NCBI GenBank assembly: GCA_963970005.1
Contig: CAXAMN010021112.1
Location: 187,132 to 251,131, forward strand
Source: Durusdinium trenchii
Lineage: Eukaryota > Sar > Dinophyceae > Suessiales > Symbiodiniaceae
DNA length: 64,000 bases
Direction of reading: 5' to 3'
Part shown: positions 34,129 through 44,929 of the stretch, one piece after another
Position numbering within the stretch: the first letter of the stretch is position 1
Layout of the letters: the number at the start of each line of letters is the position of its first letter
Translations under genes and position numbers: made by a program
Notes under the pieces: generated by a model
Told to the model about the DNA's origin: nothing
The model's database searches: none
The model's input: only the letters and a program-made list of their open reading frames with translations

Positions 34129-34458
34129 CTACCCCACACTACCTATAGGTTTCCAGACAGGGCACCCCTTAGAGGGTCCTGGTTTATTATGATCTTTTTT
34201 CTTTAAAGCCAAACCGAGGCATGACTCGTCGAGTGCTTCTCTTCCGACTCCTCGCAGTCGGTCCAACCGGTTTAGAGCGGGAGCAAGAGGGCAAGCTTGG
34301 TTCAGGAAAGCGTGGGTGTTGCTTGCCACAAAGAAGATCAGGAAATCACACAACCCTACACACACAAATAGTCTTGCAATACGTGACCTGTCAGAAAACA
34401 TCCATTCCAAACAGATCCTATAGGCATCCTCCGCCTCTACAAAAAGCATCCATGACAA
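34129..34458 (-). CDS. Candidate ORF, about 109 aa, unknown
   Basis: The minus-strand frame opens MSWMLFVEAEDAYRICLEW, then a hydrophobic stretch (LFVCVGLCDFLIFFVAS) that could span a membrane, then NRLDRLRGVGREALDES and a basic tail. There is no splice or family evidence. Confidence 0.3.
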   Translation of the reverse strand: MSWMLFVEAEDAYRICLEWMFSDRSRIARLFVCVGLCDFLIFFVASNTHAFLNQACPLAPALNRLDRLRGVGREALDESCLGLALKKKDHNKPGPSKGCPVWKPIGSVG

Positions 34459-34472
34459 ACAACAAATAAATA

Positions 34473-34564
34473 CCAGGAGTCACAAAGGGGTGCCTATTGG
34501 AGGCTATGGGGTGCCCATTATCCACTCACTTAGGGACCAAACACCACCCCTTTGTGACCCCTGG
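34473..34564 (-). mobile_element. Tc1/mariner-like MITE, copy 2 (92 bp), inverted
   Basis: The reverse complement matches the copy at 29571-29661 apart from one inserted base and one or two substitutions. The ends CCAGGAGTCACAAAGGGGTG and CACCCCTTTGTGACCCCTGG are bounded by TA on both sides (34471-34472, 34565-34566). The near identity implies recent movement or gene conversion. Confidence 0.88.
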
Positions 34565-34896
34565 TATTAGCACATAACAGCACTGCCAATGAGGGGAACA
34601 CTGAGTTCTACCCAAACCGCATCATTTCCGGGAAAGTCTCCCTCACACACACAATTCAGAACTCCAGAGTTGACCATGCAAGACCAAGCTCGCTGAAGGT
34701 GACTGGTGGTGACTGGTACAACTACATTACCAGCCTGGTTCCCTGCCCCAAAAAGGGCTCTATATATAGACCACTGGAACTGGGTGCTGTAACTCTTGCG
34801 TCAATTACCCAGGCTTTGTTGAATGGTCTTGCTGAAGTTACTGAGTTACTGACTCAAAGTGTGCCCCAGGCATTTTTACTTACCATATGATTTCAG

Positions 34897-35669
34897 AAAA
34901 TTCACCAAGCCTTCACGAACACCTTCACCAAGCCAACGTTGCATGCCGATGACATGCTGGCATCCCTGGAGGACAACAACGGTCATGCAAAGTCAGACCT
35001 GCTGGCGAACGCTCCAAGGCTTTGTAGCTGCTCTTTCATCGGCTGAGCATTGCATGCAGATTTTCAGGGCGTTTGACGTCGGAGGATGTGCCAGGCTCTG
35101 TTTTCATTCGACGGAACATTTGCTGCAGCGGCCTGAATCATTCGACGAACATACATGCAATGAGATGCCCTCATGCATGGACGCCATCGAACGCTCCTGC
35201 AATTCAGCTGGTTTGGGTGGCACATCAGTACTTCAGAACGAGGATTGACACATCCATGGGGCACGTCTCAACTCGGACGTGCCATTCCATTCCAGGCTCC
35301 CCGGCATGTCTTGCGCATGCCTCAGGCCAGTCTCAAAGCTATCATCAAAAGTGGGAGATGGTGTTTCAACAGTGAAGGAGAAACCTGTGGCTAGTCTGAC
35401 CACAGCCACTTTCTATTCACCAAGTCACTTGCTGATTTCTTGTGTTTCAACATGTAGGTTCGAGTGAAGCTGCCACACCCGACAAGAACAAGTCGATTCT
35501 GAGACAAATCAGCAAATGAACAGGTGATGTGTTGCAGACACAGATTTCAACTGTCAAACATGCCAGCTTCTTCAAAGTCAACAACGCAATACTTCTTTGG
35601 GGGTTTGTCACACAGGCCAATAAGACCGAACCTAGTATCAAGTTTGGTCACCTAACTGAAGAAGCATAA
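34897..35669 (+). CDS. Candidate multi-exon gene, unknown, partly degenerate
   Basis: First exon: after GATTTCAG at 34896, KIHQAFTNTFTKPTLHADDM and ASLEDNNGHAKSDLLANAP, to about 35025. Middle part: the plausible frame changes within 35040-35390, with LGRAIPFQAPRHVLRMPQAS and LKAIIKSGRWCFNSEGE best near its end. Then, after ATGTAG at 35457, SSEAATPDKNKSILRQISK. The final exon starts after GTTGCAG at 35537 and reads TQISTVKHASFFKVNNAILL, then TEPSIKFGHLTEEA to a TAA on 35667-35669. The final exon is the clearest. A single-base conflict near 35500 prevents joining it to the exon before. No family is recognised. Confidence 0.45.
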
Positions 35670-35907
35670 ATGTATGCAGTAAGTCCTGAAGAATAAGAAG
35701 CAAAAACATGCAAAAACTGGTCAAGTCATGTTTTCGGATATTCTCTCTCTATATTATATTGATATTAAATAGTGATCGCAAAATAGATAGACTATGTATG
35801 AATAAGTACATGTTTAGTGGGGATCTACTGTTCAATCTATTTGGGGGTCTATATGCTGGTTGTGGAGTGGAGATGACTGGAGCTCGGAATTGGTTCAGGG
35901 ATCTGTT

Positions 35908-35993
35908 GTATCCTTTTAGTATCTTTTAGTGCGTATACGGTATATATAAGATATATACCGTACACGCACTAACAAAAACTAGAATAAGGATAC
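35908..35993. mobile_element. 86-bp foldback (hairpin) sequence
   Basis: The inner arms TTAGTGCGTATACGGTATAT and ATATACCGTACACGCACTAA pair over about 22 bp with one mismatch around a 3-base loop. The outer arms (GTATCCTTTTAG and CTAGAATAAGGATAC) extend the pairing imperfectly. It is non-coding. It could be a short MITE or a stable RNA hairpin if transcribed. Confidence 0.7.
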
Positions 35994-36056
35994 CACCCCG
36001 GCCTCCAACAACGAATGATGAATGGACCTAAGGAAGACCGTTGTCCTCAAATGAGG

Positions 36057-37334
36057 TCAGTTCCTCTTCCACGATTCTTGGAGGACATGTAGCTTTTTGT
36101 GTTCAATTGCCATACATGTTTCTAGATAAACGATGCTCAATCTGCCGCCCTTCTCTTCCGGACTGGAGTGCACCAATACCAACGCTGAAGGCATCCGAGC
36201 TACGTGGTTGCTGAAAGCAATAAAAGCACCTCGAGCGGCGCTACGAGAGCACTGCCGTGTCCGGTGCCACCCACGGGCCTGAAGGGGTCTTCGGGTGTTG
36301 GTGTGTAGGATGCATCGAGCTGGTGTCACCCAGTCAGAAGGATTCCCTGGTTCGAAAGTGCCAGGAGCAACAAAAAAAACGCCACAAACTCACACCCCCC
36401 AAACGAAAACGCGCCCAAAAAGAAAGACCACCTGGGACGCAAGGCTAAGGTCTCGGCACATCATCAGGCTGCCAGGTTTGGGGCCACAAACCCCTTGGAG
36501 AGCTCACTACTCTGTACTCTGTACCGTCTAGCCATTCAATGATGTACTACCCCCCCACAGGCTCCATGGATACTTTGGATTCCGGTTTCCAACAGTGCGT
36601 GGAATAGAAGATCCAGGAAATAAGAAATCCTTGCTAGTTCTCTTTTCATCCAATCTAAACAGGATGGGAGCCTCTGTCTTATCCTGATTTCAGCAGCCAA
36701 GAGAGTGTATCCCGCAACTGCTCGCGACTACATTGACCATCGCTGGTCTTGTGGCTTGCACTTGATCGCACATGATACATGTATCGGAAAGCAACACTTT
36801 CAAACAGTTCCAAGTTCCGGTGGTGTTTGCAACAATGGGATGGATGAACATGCGCATAATTACCATAAATAGGATAAATAAGTCCTTAACAAACGTACGC
36901 TCAATCACCAGCTGGTCACCAGCTTCCAAGACAAAGGGATCATGCCATCATACAACGAAACCTAGATGCATTTTCCAGGCACCACCCTGCCTGATTGAGG
37001 TATCAAACTCTTCGCAGTCTCCCCGTCCACCTTCTTGCTTCCCGGATTGCGTCTACGTGTCCTTCTCGCCTTCCAAGTCGACGTCATCGTTGGCCTGCCG
37101 GGTCGACCGGCACGTGGGTCGACCGTCCCAGTCGTTCTGACCGGCGGAGCCTGTGGTGAGAAAGCGCTGTCCCGTCTGCTCCACCATCAAACACACAACA
37201 AGTCTTCCTTGCGACACTAGTTGGAATACATTAGCTATTTCTTGAAACCATAGATAGACTTTAAAGGCAAACATTAATCTTAAAGGCAACGGGTGGAAAC
37301 GGGCCTTGGCATGGTCCAACGAAACAGGAACCAA
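36057..37334 (-). CDS. Candidate multi-exon gene, unknown, possible membrane protein
   Basis: Minus-strand stretches in order. (1) 37250-37053: FQEIANVFQLVSQGRLVV, then GSAGQNDWDGRPTCRSTR and an acidic NDDVDLEGEKDT. (2) About 36935-36720: LEAGDQLVIERTFVKDLF, then the hydrophobic ILFMVIMRMFIHPIVA, possibly membrane-spanning. (3) After ATTGCTTTCAG near 36217: NHVARMPSALVLVHSSPEEK, ending EHKKLHVLQESWKRN at a stop on 36057. Each looks like coding sequence and all share one strand, but the joins are not proven. Between them, a plus-strand Lys-rich frame at 36330-36448 (KRHKLTPPKRKRAQKE) competes. Confidence 0.4.
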
Positions 37335-37426
37335 AAGGAACCTCCGATCGCCCTAATGGTGGGTCTGAACCAGCTATGTCCGCCAATGTCCTCCAAATGC
37401 GCTCGGAAAAGACTTGTTCCCTGTTT

Positions 37427-37508
37427 GGGCTCCTGCCCCACATCCTCAGAAGGCAGTTAGACTGTTAGACTCCCCAACATCCCCAACCTTCTCAGCAGGT
37501 AGTTGGAG
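37427..37508. mobile_element. Hairpin element, family H, copy 4
   Basis: Left arm GGGCTCCTGCCCCACATCC-TCAGAAGGCAG, right arm CCTTCTCAGCAGGTAG-TTGGAGC, core GTTAGACTGTTAGACTCCCC. The left arm closely matches the reversed copy at 47366-47428 (GGGCTCCTGTGCCATGTCC). Confidence 0.65.
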
Positions 37509-37929
37509 CATGATGGGGCCCCAAATACGTTGGAGGCCCTGTTTTCAGGGAGAAGGACAGTGGTAGTACCCGGCAAAACGAGTCAATGGTCCACGCCACG
37601 TGGCGCAGGATTTCTCCAACAGTAGGGCTCCCTGCATGCAAGAAGAAACAACATAATCACTCCCATTGCCTTCAGACCCAAAGTATAGCCAAGACTCCTA
37701 TACCTTTGCGATGGTTAGGTGAGTGGTAACAGGACGCACAAGGGACCACCCAAGATATATACAGTAAGTAGAACAATCAGAATCAGAATCAATAGAACTC
37801 AATAGACATGTTCAATAACAGGTTAACAACTCCTGTGGTTTTCTCCCTTTATCAACGATATTCCACGATTCCTTGCCACTGAGGGATGTGAACATCGAAT
37901 AACATTTCCTGACTACTCGAAGGCCAGCT

Positions 37930-38223
37930 TTGCCTACTGACTTGAATATCCCCCATCTCACGAAGTCGAGGAATGCAACAGGTTGGTTGCCTGTTCTGAT
38001 ACACCGTTCATCGGTTTTCTATGTTATGTGTTCAACCAGGGTTGCTATGATTCTAACCCACTTCAAACAAAAGCACAACAATCAAACGGTGCATCTCTCA
38101 ACCCCCCCGCCCAGCGAATCTGCCTGTGCAACGCTTGCCGATTTCGATGGACTTCGACGTTTCAAAGGTCGCTCGCTGCTTGAGCCGAAGGAGAAGCGAG
38201 GAAATACAGCGGTTTTTGAGTAG
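37930..38223 (+). CDS. Candidate exon, unknown
   Basis: Only the 3' part is convincing: SESACATLADFDGLRRFKGR, then LLEPKEKRGNTAVFE to a stop on 38221-38223. The 5' part of the frame is rich in His, Ser and Cys and may be intron. No family is recognised. Confidence 0.33.
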   Translation: MPTDLNIPHLTKSRNATGWLPVLIHRSSVFYVMCSTRVAMILTHFKQKHNNQTVHLSTPPPSESACATLADFDGLRRFKGRSLLEPKEKRGNTAVFE

Positions 38224-38352
38224 ATGACTTAAAATCCAAGATGTCTTTTAGATGGGGGTCCATTTTCAACCACCGATATTAGGGATTGTGCCATCTACTC
38301 TCAATCCACTATGGTTCGGACCTCTTCAAGCTTCCTCCACACCAAATATTGA

Positions 38353-38919
38353 TCAACATGCCTGTTCCGTCCTGAACCGAAGGTCAAATCCGTAGGAACC
38401 AAAAAGGTTTAATAGTGCCAGGCCAGTGCCAGTTGACTCAAAGTGTCGCGCCCTCTTCATTTCTGTTGGGCGGGAAGGCAATTCCCCATCTACAAAGTGC
38501 GGTCGACCGGTCTCATTCGACCGGTATACCATCGTTCTTTCGAATGATCCATGTGAATCCATGTGGTTGATCCCCATGCCAAGGCGCCAGGGGAGAAGAT
38601 CTTGGTTGTCCAAATCACTTCCCTGCTCTTGTTGCATGTTTACTGCATGTTGAATCACCTCCAACGATGCATGTTTACATCTGAGTGATGGACAACATCT
38701 CTGGCGACCGAGGGACCTCTTAGGGATGCTCAGGAGAGCTAGCCCTTTCCATCTGAACCAACCAGGGGACCCAAACCATAAATGTTGTTCCATCCACATG
38801 TGGGTGTGTATTTTAAGAGGGAGACCCCCCTGGCAGAATGGGTAGACTGGTCTATTTATGTCTATTTCCCTTCTTCCAGGGAGTCGTTGCCTGGGAGCTC
38901 TCACTTTTGAAATACACAC
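38353..38919 (-). CDS. Candidate ORF, 188 aa, unknown
   Basis: A long single minus-strand frame. The half after about 38650 is the better one (QEQGSDLDNQDLLPWRLGMG, RPHFVDGELPSRPTEMKRA, GLALLNLFGSYGFDLRFR). The N-terminal half is Arg/Cys/Trp-rich and may not be coding. A chance frame is possible. Confidence 0.3.
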   Translation of the reverse strand: MCISKVRAPRQRLPGRREIDINRPVYPFCQGGLPLKIHTHMWMEQHLWFGSPGWFRWKGLALLSIPKRSLGRQRCCPSLRCKHASLEVIQHAVNMQQEQGSDLDNQDLLPWRLGMGINHMDSHGSFERTMVYRSNETGRPHFVDGELPSRPTEMKRARHFESTGTGLALLNLFGSYGFDLRFRTEQAC

Positions 38920-40029
38920 ATCTACACACCTAGAACCCAGACATGACCTTTATTTCAATAGGAAAAATACCATGTTTGGGCTCCAAAACAGGGGTCAATC
39001 AGGTTGTAGGGCACCCATATGTGTACTTAATGCATTTCTGCGGTCTCCATGGGCCATTTCGTTCCAACTGGAGCCGGGAATGACCAGCCGAGTGGTTGGG
39101 GTGTCACACATGTTGTTGGACATGATTTTGGTGTCGCAACTGATTCTAAACCGGAGTCACCCAGAAAAACCAACACCAACAGACGAAGGCAAAGAAACAT
39201 CGCTTGCGGCTGAATGAACATCAAGGAACCTCCAGGCTGTTTGTTCACTGGGTTACCCACAAATAAACAACCCAGCCAGTGGCTCATGGACCTTAAAACT
39301 GTGGTCCAAAAAAAACTCGTTGTGAGGGTCAACAGTCATAGCTGCTTCGCGATGCTGTATCCACGGCCTATCCGCCCGCGGCGTCCGGTCCAATAAGGTG
39401 TGAAGCTGGCGTCGCGCTGCTCCCTCCACCACTGTTTGGTACCGAAACTTTGATTGCACCGGGAAGACTAGAAAAAGAACCCTGAAGGGGATTTACCCAT
39501 AGGGAACAAAATATGTCCGCAAGATCCTGAGAGAGGGATTCAGAGGATCCTATAGGGAAAACAAAAACTGATCAGCGAAACCAGGAACACCTCATCGGCG
39601 GGGCACCCTGCAATCGCCAAAGCGGCATGCCCTGCCAGGCTGCCTAGCGAGGCGAGAATCTACGCGAGCAGCGGATCGATCAAGCGGCAATCCGAAGGGA
39701 GGACCGTGGGGTCGGGCATCCGAAGTCGCGGTTGTTTCAGAGACTTTCTTGGGTCTCAGGGTGTTCACATGTCATGTTCACAATGTGCTCCACTTCTTTT
39801 GCTCAACTGAGCCCCGCGTCCGTCCATCGATGATTCCTCGGGCGCCGGCCGCGTCTCGTGACGTCTCGGGACGCCTTCTTCGCTGCGCCGCGAGTCGGGG
39901 CGCCGGCGCCTCAGGGTCTGTGGATCGCAGCAAGTTCTCCAAGATCACTGAGAGACCGAGACAGAATAGACCCTATATTTGGACATCGAGGTCTTGCACT
40001 GAATCATAGGCTGCCCGATATCCGGACGG

Positions 40030-40449
40030 TTTACCACAGGTGGAACATGAATGTTACCCATGATGGCATTGGGGCCATCACCGAACGAATAACAAGAAAG
40101 CTACCAATAATTAGTCAGGAGTCAGGAAGTGATAAACTGGTAGCACCTGGGCAAAAAAGACGAAATTGCAAATTTGGTATTAGCTCTGCGTTGCTGTGTT
40201 GGCCGAATTTGTATCGGCCATCTGCAAGAGCAATCCACACAACTGCAACTGCACAAACACAGCATAGAGATGATGAAGTGGGATGAAGAGGGTGATACCA
40301 TGGTGATGCAAGCGATGAATGTGAAGAATATGACGAGGACAGAACTGATTAGTTCACAGCCAAACAGCAGTTCGGTGTTCGGTCATTTTCCGTTCGCTTT
40401 CAGGCGGAAGAACATCAAAAGGTGGTTGGATCGGGACGGAGATGGGTGA
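40030..40449 (+). CDS. Candidate C-terminal exons ending in an EF-hand-like DRDGDG
   Basis: The clearest exon follows CTGGTAG at 40143 and reads HLGKKDEIANLVLALRCCVG, HKHSIEMMKWDEEGDTMVMQ and RTELISSQPNSSS, ending RRKNIKRWLDRDGDG at a TGA on 40447-40449. The last six residues match the start of an EF-hand calcium loop (D-x-D-x-D-G), but the loop is not completed before the stop. A preceding stretch (about 40045-40120, MNVTHDGIGAITERITRKLP) may be the exon before it. Function unknown. Confidence 0.48.
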
Positions 40450-40696
40450 AGGATACGGGCCCCAGTTGTAAATGAGCAACAGTAACATAGAACCAAAAAC
40501 ATGTCACATGTCTGTCTGGTTGGCTTCGTTCCACATCATACCACCCATGCCGCAGCTGCGTTGCTTGGTATTGAAGGTCAGTTGAACCTCATTCATGGAC
40601 GTCGTCGGCCTACACCCTTGTCTTACTCCTTCTGGACCTCTGGATGGTGTGGAGACACTTGAGAGAGCCATCAGTTAACCCACAATCATGGAACAG

Positions 40697-40810
40697 TTTC
40701 AACTGTTGGACCAAGTAGATCGAGAGTGATCCAAAGTCCAAAGTAGATCAATGGACCAAGTAGATCAATGGATCATGCTTCACTTTGGACCAAGTAGATC
40801 AATGGATCAC
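40697..40810. repeat. GGACCAAGTAGATCAATGGATCA short repeat cluster
   Basis: GGACCAAGTAGATCAATGGA occurs repeatedly, with an inverted piece (GAGTGATCCAAAGT against ACTTTGGA) and CAACTGTTGGACCAAG at both ends (about 40700 and 40843). Confidence 0.7.
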
Positions 40811-41298
40811 TCTTGTAGGGGATGGAAAGGTCAGAAAACTTCAACTGTTGGACCAAGCCGGAGGCCCAGTTCGCCCAGCGCCCGGGCCCCGAGCGGACTC
40901 TCTGTCTCCTGCGAACACGGTAGGAGTCACACAAGGCCGGCCTAAGGCCTAAACCAGCACCCAACTCTACGGGTCTCCGAAACGGTGGCTTTTTGAGACT
41001 TAAACAGAAAAAAAGAACGACTGCCAACAATTGATCTCAGGAACCCGATTTTGACTACGTTCCTCTTATCAAGGGGCTTGGTTTGGAAGTTTGGATGGTA
41101 CTAAAAACAAGACCCGTTTCACAACATAGCAGCTCGGGTGCGAAGTGGATTTTCCTCTGCCTCTAACGGTTGCAACATATATATATGATGACTCAAGCTG
41201 GGTTGCGGTCGTAGTGCCAACAGGGGACACCTGGGACTGGCAACCCAGCAACCCGACCTGGATGCTCTTGGATTCTTAGAAACATTGAATCCAGGTGG

Positions 41299-42473
41299 GT
41301 GGAATCCAGGTGGAATCCTCCTGGATGCTCAGTCCTAGATGCTCCTGGGTGGACTGAGGACCACCTGAGAACGTTTGAAAGCTTCTTCGACAGATGTTTC
41401 GACCGGTCGAGGTTTCGAGGTCGACGGAATGAGGCGGTCGAGGTCTGGTCTTTAGAGGTCAGAGGCCAACGGAGTGGGGTCGAGGTCGGGGTCGCAGGTC
41501 TGGTGGGTGAGGCTCTAGCCAATCTTTCGGACGAGTCCAGTGCAGCCTCAACAGTCAGTGGGGTTTACAACTGCTTTTTTGAGATTAACGTGGGATAGGC
41601 TGAAATGCAATATAAATAAAGGTTTCAAGTTTCAAGGTGATGTATGGTGATGTGGGGTTCAACAACTTCGGGGTTGAAACACATGGCATGTTGAAGGTCT
41701 TTGCCCCAGGGTCTCTGAGCTGGGTCTGGTGTGTCTGCTCAAAGACTCCAACATGGTCTGTTACGGTTTGTATGTGAACATGCGTGTACAATTTACTCTG
41801 AACTAAGACCAACACCCTCTGGTGAGAGAGCTTTCCTGCACAACCTACCGACTTACCAATCCACTTGAATCCACGCTTGCACAGCTCGAAGGAATCTCTG
41901 CCCGTCCTCGGTTGGGCTGGAGCCTGGCAAAGACAAAATCCTCTAACTCAATCCGATTTGGGTCAAGAACGACTCCTACCTTCCCAGAAGGTACAACTGG
42001 ACCCTCCAAACCTACAGTCTCTCCAGTCACCCTCTCAGAGGGTGAAGTATGCACACTGATTCAAAGCAGTTAGATGGAATTTATCAGGTCTGACTTGGAA
42101 AGCAACGTCCTTCAACCACGACCTCCAAAGCGCTCCAAAGACATAATGATTTCGAGGGAATGGAAAGGAACGAACACCTAGTCCCCCTTAGTATCAAGTT
42201 CGGGAACGAACTGAACAACCAATGGACACAGTAACAACCTCGGAATTTGGAGCCTCAATTGGTTTTCAAGGTCCAAGTCCAGGCTATGGAGGGTCTGCCT
42301 TCTTGTGTCACAATGAAACCACAGTGAAACGCCCAAAACTAGTAACCTCATGTAACCTCTGCGACTCAGAGAAGCAACACGCATTGGTCACTCAAACAAA
42401 TCAAACAAACAGGACACAAAGAAACACACCATGCATACTCAACAATTGCCCTCAGAATGCCGTTTTGGATTAA
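41299..42473. other. Open frames on both strands, strand unresolved
   Basis: Plus frame 41299-41598 reads HLRTFESFFDRCFDRSRFRG and LVGEALANLSDESSAA, but it lies in a GGTCGAGGTC-repeating region that inflates open frames. Plus 41822-42073 (TLAQLEGISARPRLGW) and its antisense 42054-41845 (VVLDPNRIELEDFVFARL) look equally good. The stretch may hold exons; the strand cannot be chosen by eye. Confidence 0.22.
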
Positions 42474-42657
42474 CGTCCAACACCTTCAACGCCACGGGCG
42501 TTGGTCTATTTAACTCCTTTCTGACCACCAGAATCAATGAAACATTCAACATCAAGAAACACAAAAACAACTACTGACCTGACGACCTGGCAGTTTAATC
42601 GCATTGTCAGGTCCCTCATGTCGACCGGCATGACAGCACCAGGGTTTGCACAAACAG

Positions 42658-42900
42658 CTATCCTGGTTCTGGAGATTTCTGGAGCGGATGTTCTATCGCA
42701 TCGCTTCTACGAGTAGATTGAACCACCACATATTTATTGATGTAAATAACACGTTCAAAGTGCCAAGTGAAGAACTCTTGAGACATCCATTGGATCGCCG
42801 GATTGTCGCATGTGAAACCCTGCGGACCTAATTGGTGAACCTGCGCCTTCAGCGCGATCCGCGCAGCGATCCGCACCTTGGCGCTTCTCCCGATCCTCCC
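42658..42900. other. Candidate exon, strand ambiguous
   Basis: The minus strand reads KVRIAARIALKAQVHQLGPQ and NPAIQWMSQEFFTWHFERV. The plus strand over the same bases reads IFIDVNNTFKVPSEELLRHP. Either could be real. No family is recognised. Confidence 0.25.
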
Positions 42901-43210
42901 GGCGCCTGAGGAGCACACCGGGATGCGGAGGAACCGGGGTCCACTCAGTCGACGCAAATCCCATGACCCGGCTGGGCCCAGTGGATGATGGTTAGTGAAA
43001 GCCTTTAGAGACATATAGTGAATAATTCATACTATTTTCGCGACTGTTACTGATCATGGGGCACGCCCTAACTCAGCCCATGACAACACTCCTCTTTTCT
43101 TGGCCCCCTCAAAGGAAGATGTTCCGGACTGGTAGGGATATTGGAGCACAATAGGACTTGACCTGGAAGGCAAGTGAAGTAGGATATGATATACATGAAT
43201 TTTTTTTCAG

Positions 43211-43410
43211 TAACCATTCTTCGATGTGGCAAACCTTGCAAAAGATCGCACCATCGGCCGCTACAAGGAGATCTGTGACCGGGAATTCGATCGAGTTCAA
43301 CCCGTGAGTGAACAAGGACGGAAACATGTTCTACCCTAAGATTCCGGACCCTGAAAAGAACAGGTTTTTAGAAGGTCCTGACCCCTGCGCACCTGCATTT
43401 TGGTATCAGG
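43211..43410 (+). pseudogene. Exon-like stretch with one in-frame TGA
   Basis: The acceptor ATTTTTTTTCAG ends at 43210 and a donor CAG|GTACTG lies at 43410/43411. Between them one frame reads MWQTLQKIAPSAATRRSVTG and NSIEFNP, then TGA (43305-43307), then VNKDGNMFYPKIPDPEKNRF and EGPDPCAPAFWYQ. A GTGAGTGA donor starts at 43304, so the TGA could also be intronic. That would need a second exon with its own acceptor within about 30 bases, which is not seen. Another frame (KDRTIGRYKEICDREFDRV) is open over the first half and also stops at that donor. Confidence 0.42.
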
Positions 43411-43965
43411 TACTGTGGCATATTGAAAGAGAGTGGCACGGTTTGTGGCACGGTTTCAATACATCATTTTTGGATCAAGGGTGGTCTACCTACCTCTGGG
43501 TGCTTGAAAAAGGTTCCATTTTTCATCTCCATGTTCCAGTCCCATGGACTCCACGAGTCCGCTCCTTCGCTCCACGAGTTTTCGCCTCTCCTTGCCGAAC
43601 CACGCCTTAAGCGTGACCGAACCGCCACGCCGACCCACACGCCCCTTCACCCCCCGCTGCGTGGGCTCCGCCAGCTGGGCTCAGCGGCCGGAAAACCCAG
43701 CTGTGTGGGCGCCAACCTGTGACACACGGTCGAGCGAGCTCGTGGATACCGGCAGTCTGTAGAGCTGCAGGTCCCAAGGGCTCCGGATACCTTCTTAGAC
43801 GGTGTTTGGGTTTCAAGGCCTGCCTGAGCAGGACTTAGTTCTTAAACCCACTCTCAGAGAAAAGTTAAACTATAACGGTTTAGTGCGCAGCTACTACTGT
43901 CCCTCAAATATCCTCGAATCTACTTTTGAAATCACAAACATGATCGATCACACTGCCAGCCACCA

Positions 43966-44905
43966 TCAAGCTGCCCCGCTCAAGCTGTGACTTTCTTGCT
44001 CGAGACGTGCTTCACTGCCACACGCGCGGCAGCTCAGTGACCAGCATCGGCATCGAAGTTTTCCAAGTTGCTGCTGGCACATAACGTGCGTAAGACCGGG
44101 GTTTGCACGATACACCAACAATGGTTGTGTTAGTTGGGAGTTTGACAGTTTGCGGAAGCCCCATGTACCACGATCGTAGCCGAGGCTCTTCCACCCCAAT
44201 GGTCTGGGATACACAAAGAGAAGCCCATCCGTTCTGCCACCGCGTGCCACCACCTTGCTGAGGTAGAAGACGTTTGCCTCACCCATGCACTCCACTGGTA
44301 GGCTTGTTCCTTGCGAGACAAGCTGTCGTGAAACATCACAAGTCGTGAAAACCACTGGCCTTGACCTGGAAGCAAAGCTGAATCACGATGTGGGCCAGGA
44401 GTCACAGGACGGACCTGGGAAGTGTGCTGAGATGAGTAATGAGAACCCGCTGAATGAACTGCATGTCACATGCTGAATGTAACATGACCCAAGTTGAGTG
44501 TGGTACCGTTGGATGCCCTGCTGCCTGTGCTGGTGCTGCTGCCGGTGTTGGCGGCTTTGGGACTGCTGCCAGTGTTGGCGGCTTTGCTGCTGCAGCCTGC
44601 GTTGGCGGCTTTGGTGCTGCTCCCAAAGCTGTTGCCGGCGCTGGTGGCCTTGTTGCCGGCTGTGTCTTTGCTGGCGGCCTCGAGGCTGGCGGCGGTGGGT
44701 TGATTGATGCAAAGGCTCCCGTTGTCGCGGCCTTCGGCGCCGTTGTCCGGCCAAAGTCAGGCCTTGGGAGCTGCGATGCATCTGGAGCCAAGTGTTCGGG
44801 TGCCACCGACGGCCCGGGTGTCCGCACGGGGGTGTGGGTATTAGAGATTGAGATTGTGATCCACATCGTGAAGGAATTGCCGTTGAAAGGCCCAACGAAC
44901 CACAC
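43966..44905 (-). CDS. Candidate two-exon gene, Pro/Ala-rich linker plus C-terminal domain
   Basis: Upstream minus-strand exon (about 44840-44470): a low-complexity Pro/Ala/Lys linker with repeats such as PKPPTQAAAAKPPTLAAV. Downstream exon (44355-43966): TTCDVSRQLVSQGTSLPVE, EANVFYLSKVVARGGRTDG, PRPLGWKSLGYDRGTWGFRK, PLLVYRANPGLTHVMCQQQ, then a Cys-rich CRCWSLSCRACGSEARLEQ, closing at 43966. The second exon has a strongly protein-like pattern that I faintly associate with a dinoflagellate expanded family, without certainty. The linker is encoded by GTTGGCGGCTTTG-type tandem repeats (44545-44640). In the plus direction these read VGGFGAA, which I consider antisense. Confidence 0.48.
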
Positions 44906-44929
44906 CCTCCAGCGAGGCTGTCAAGCACA

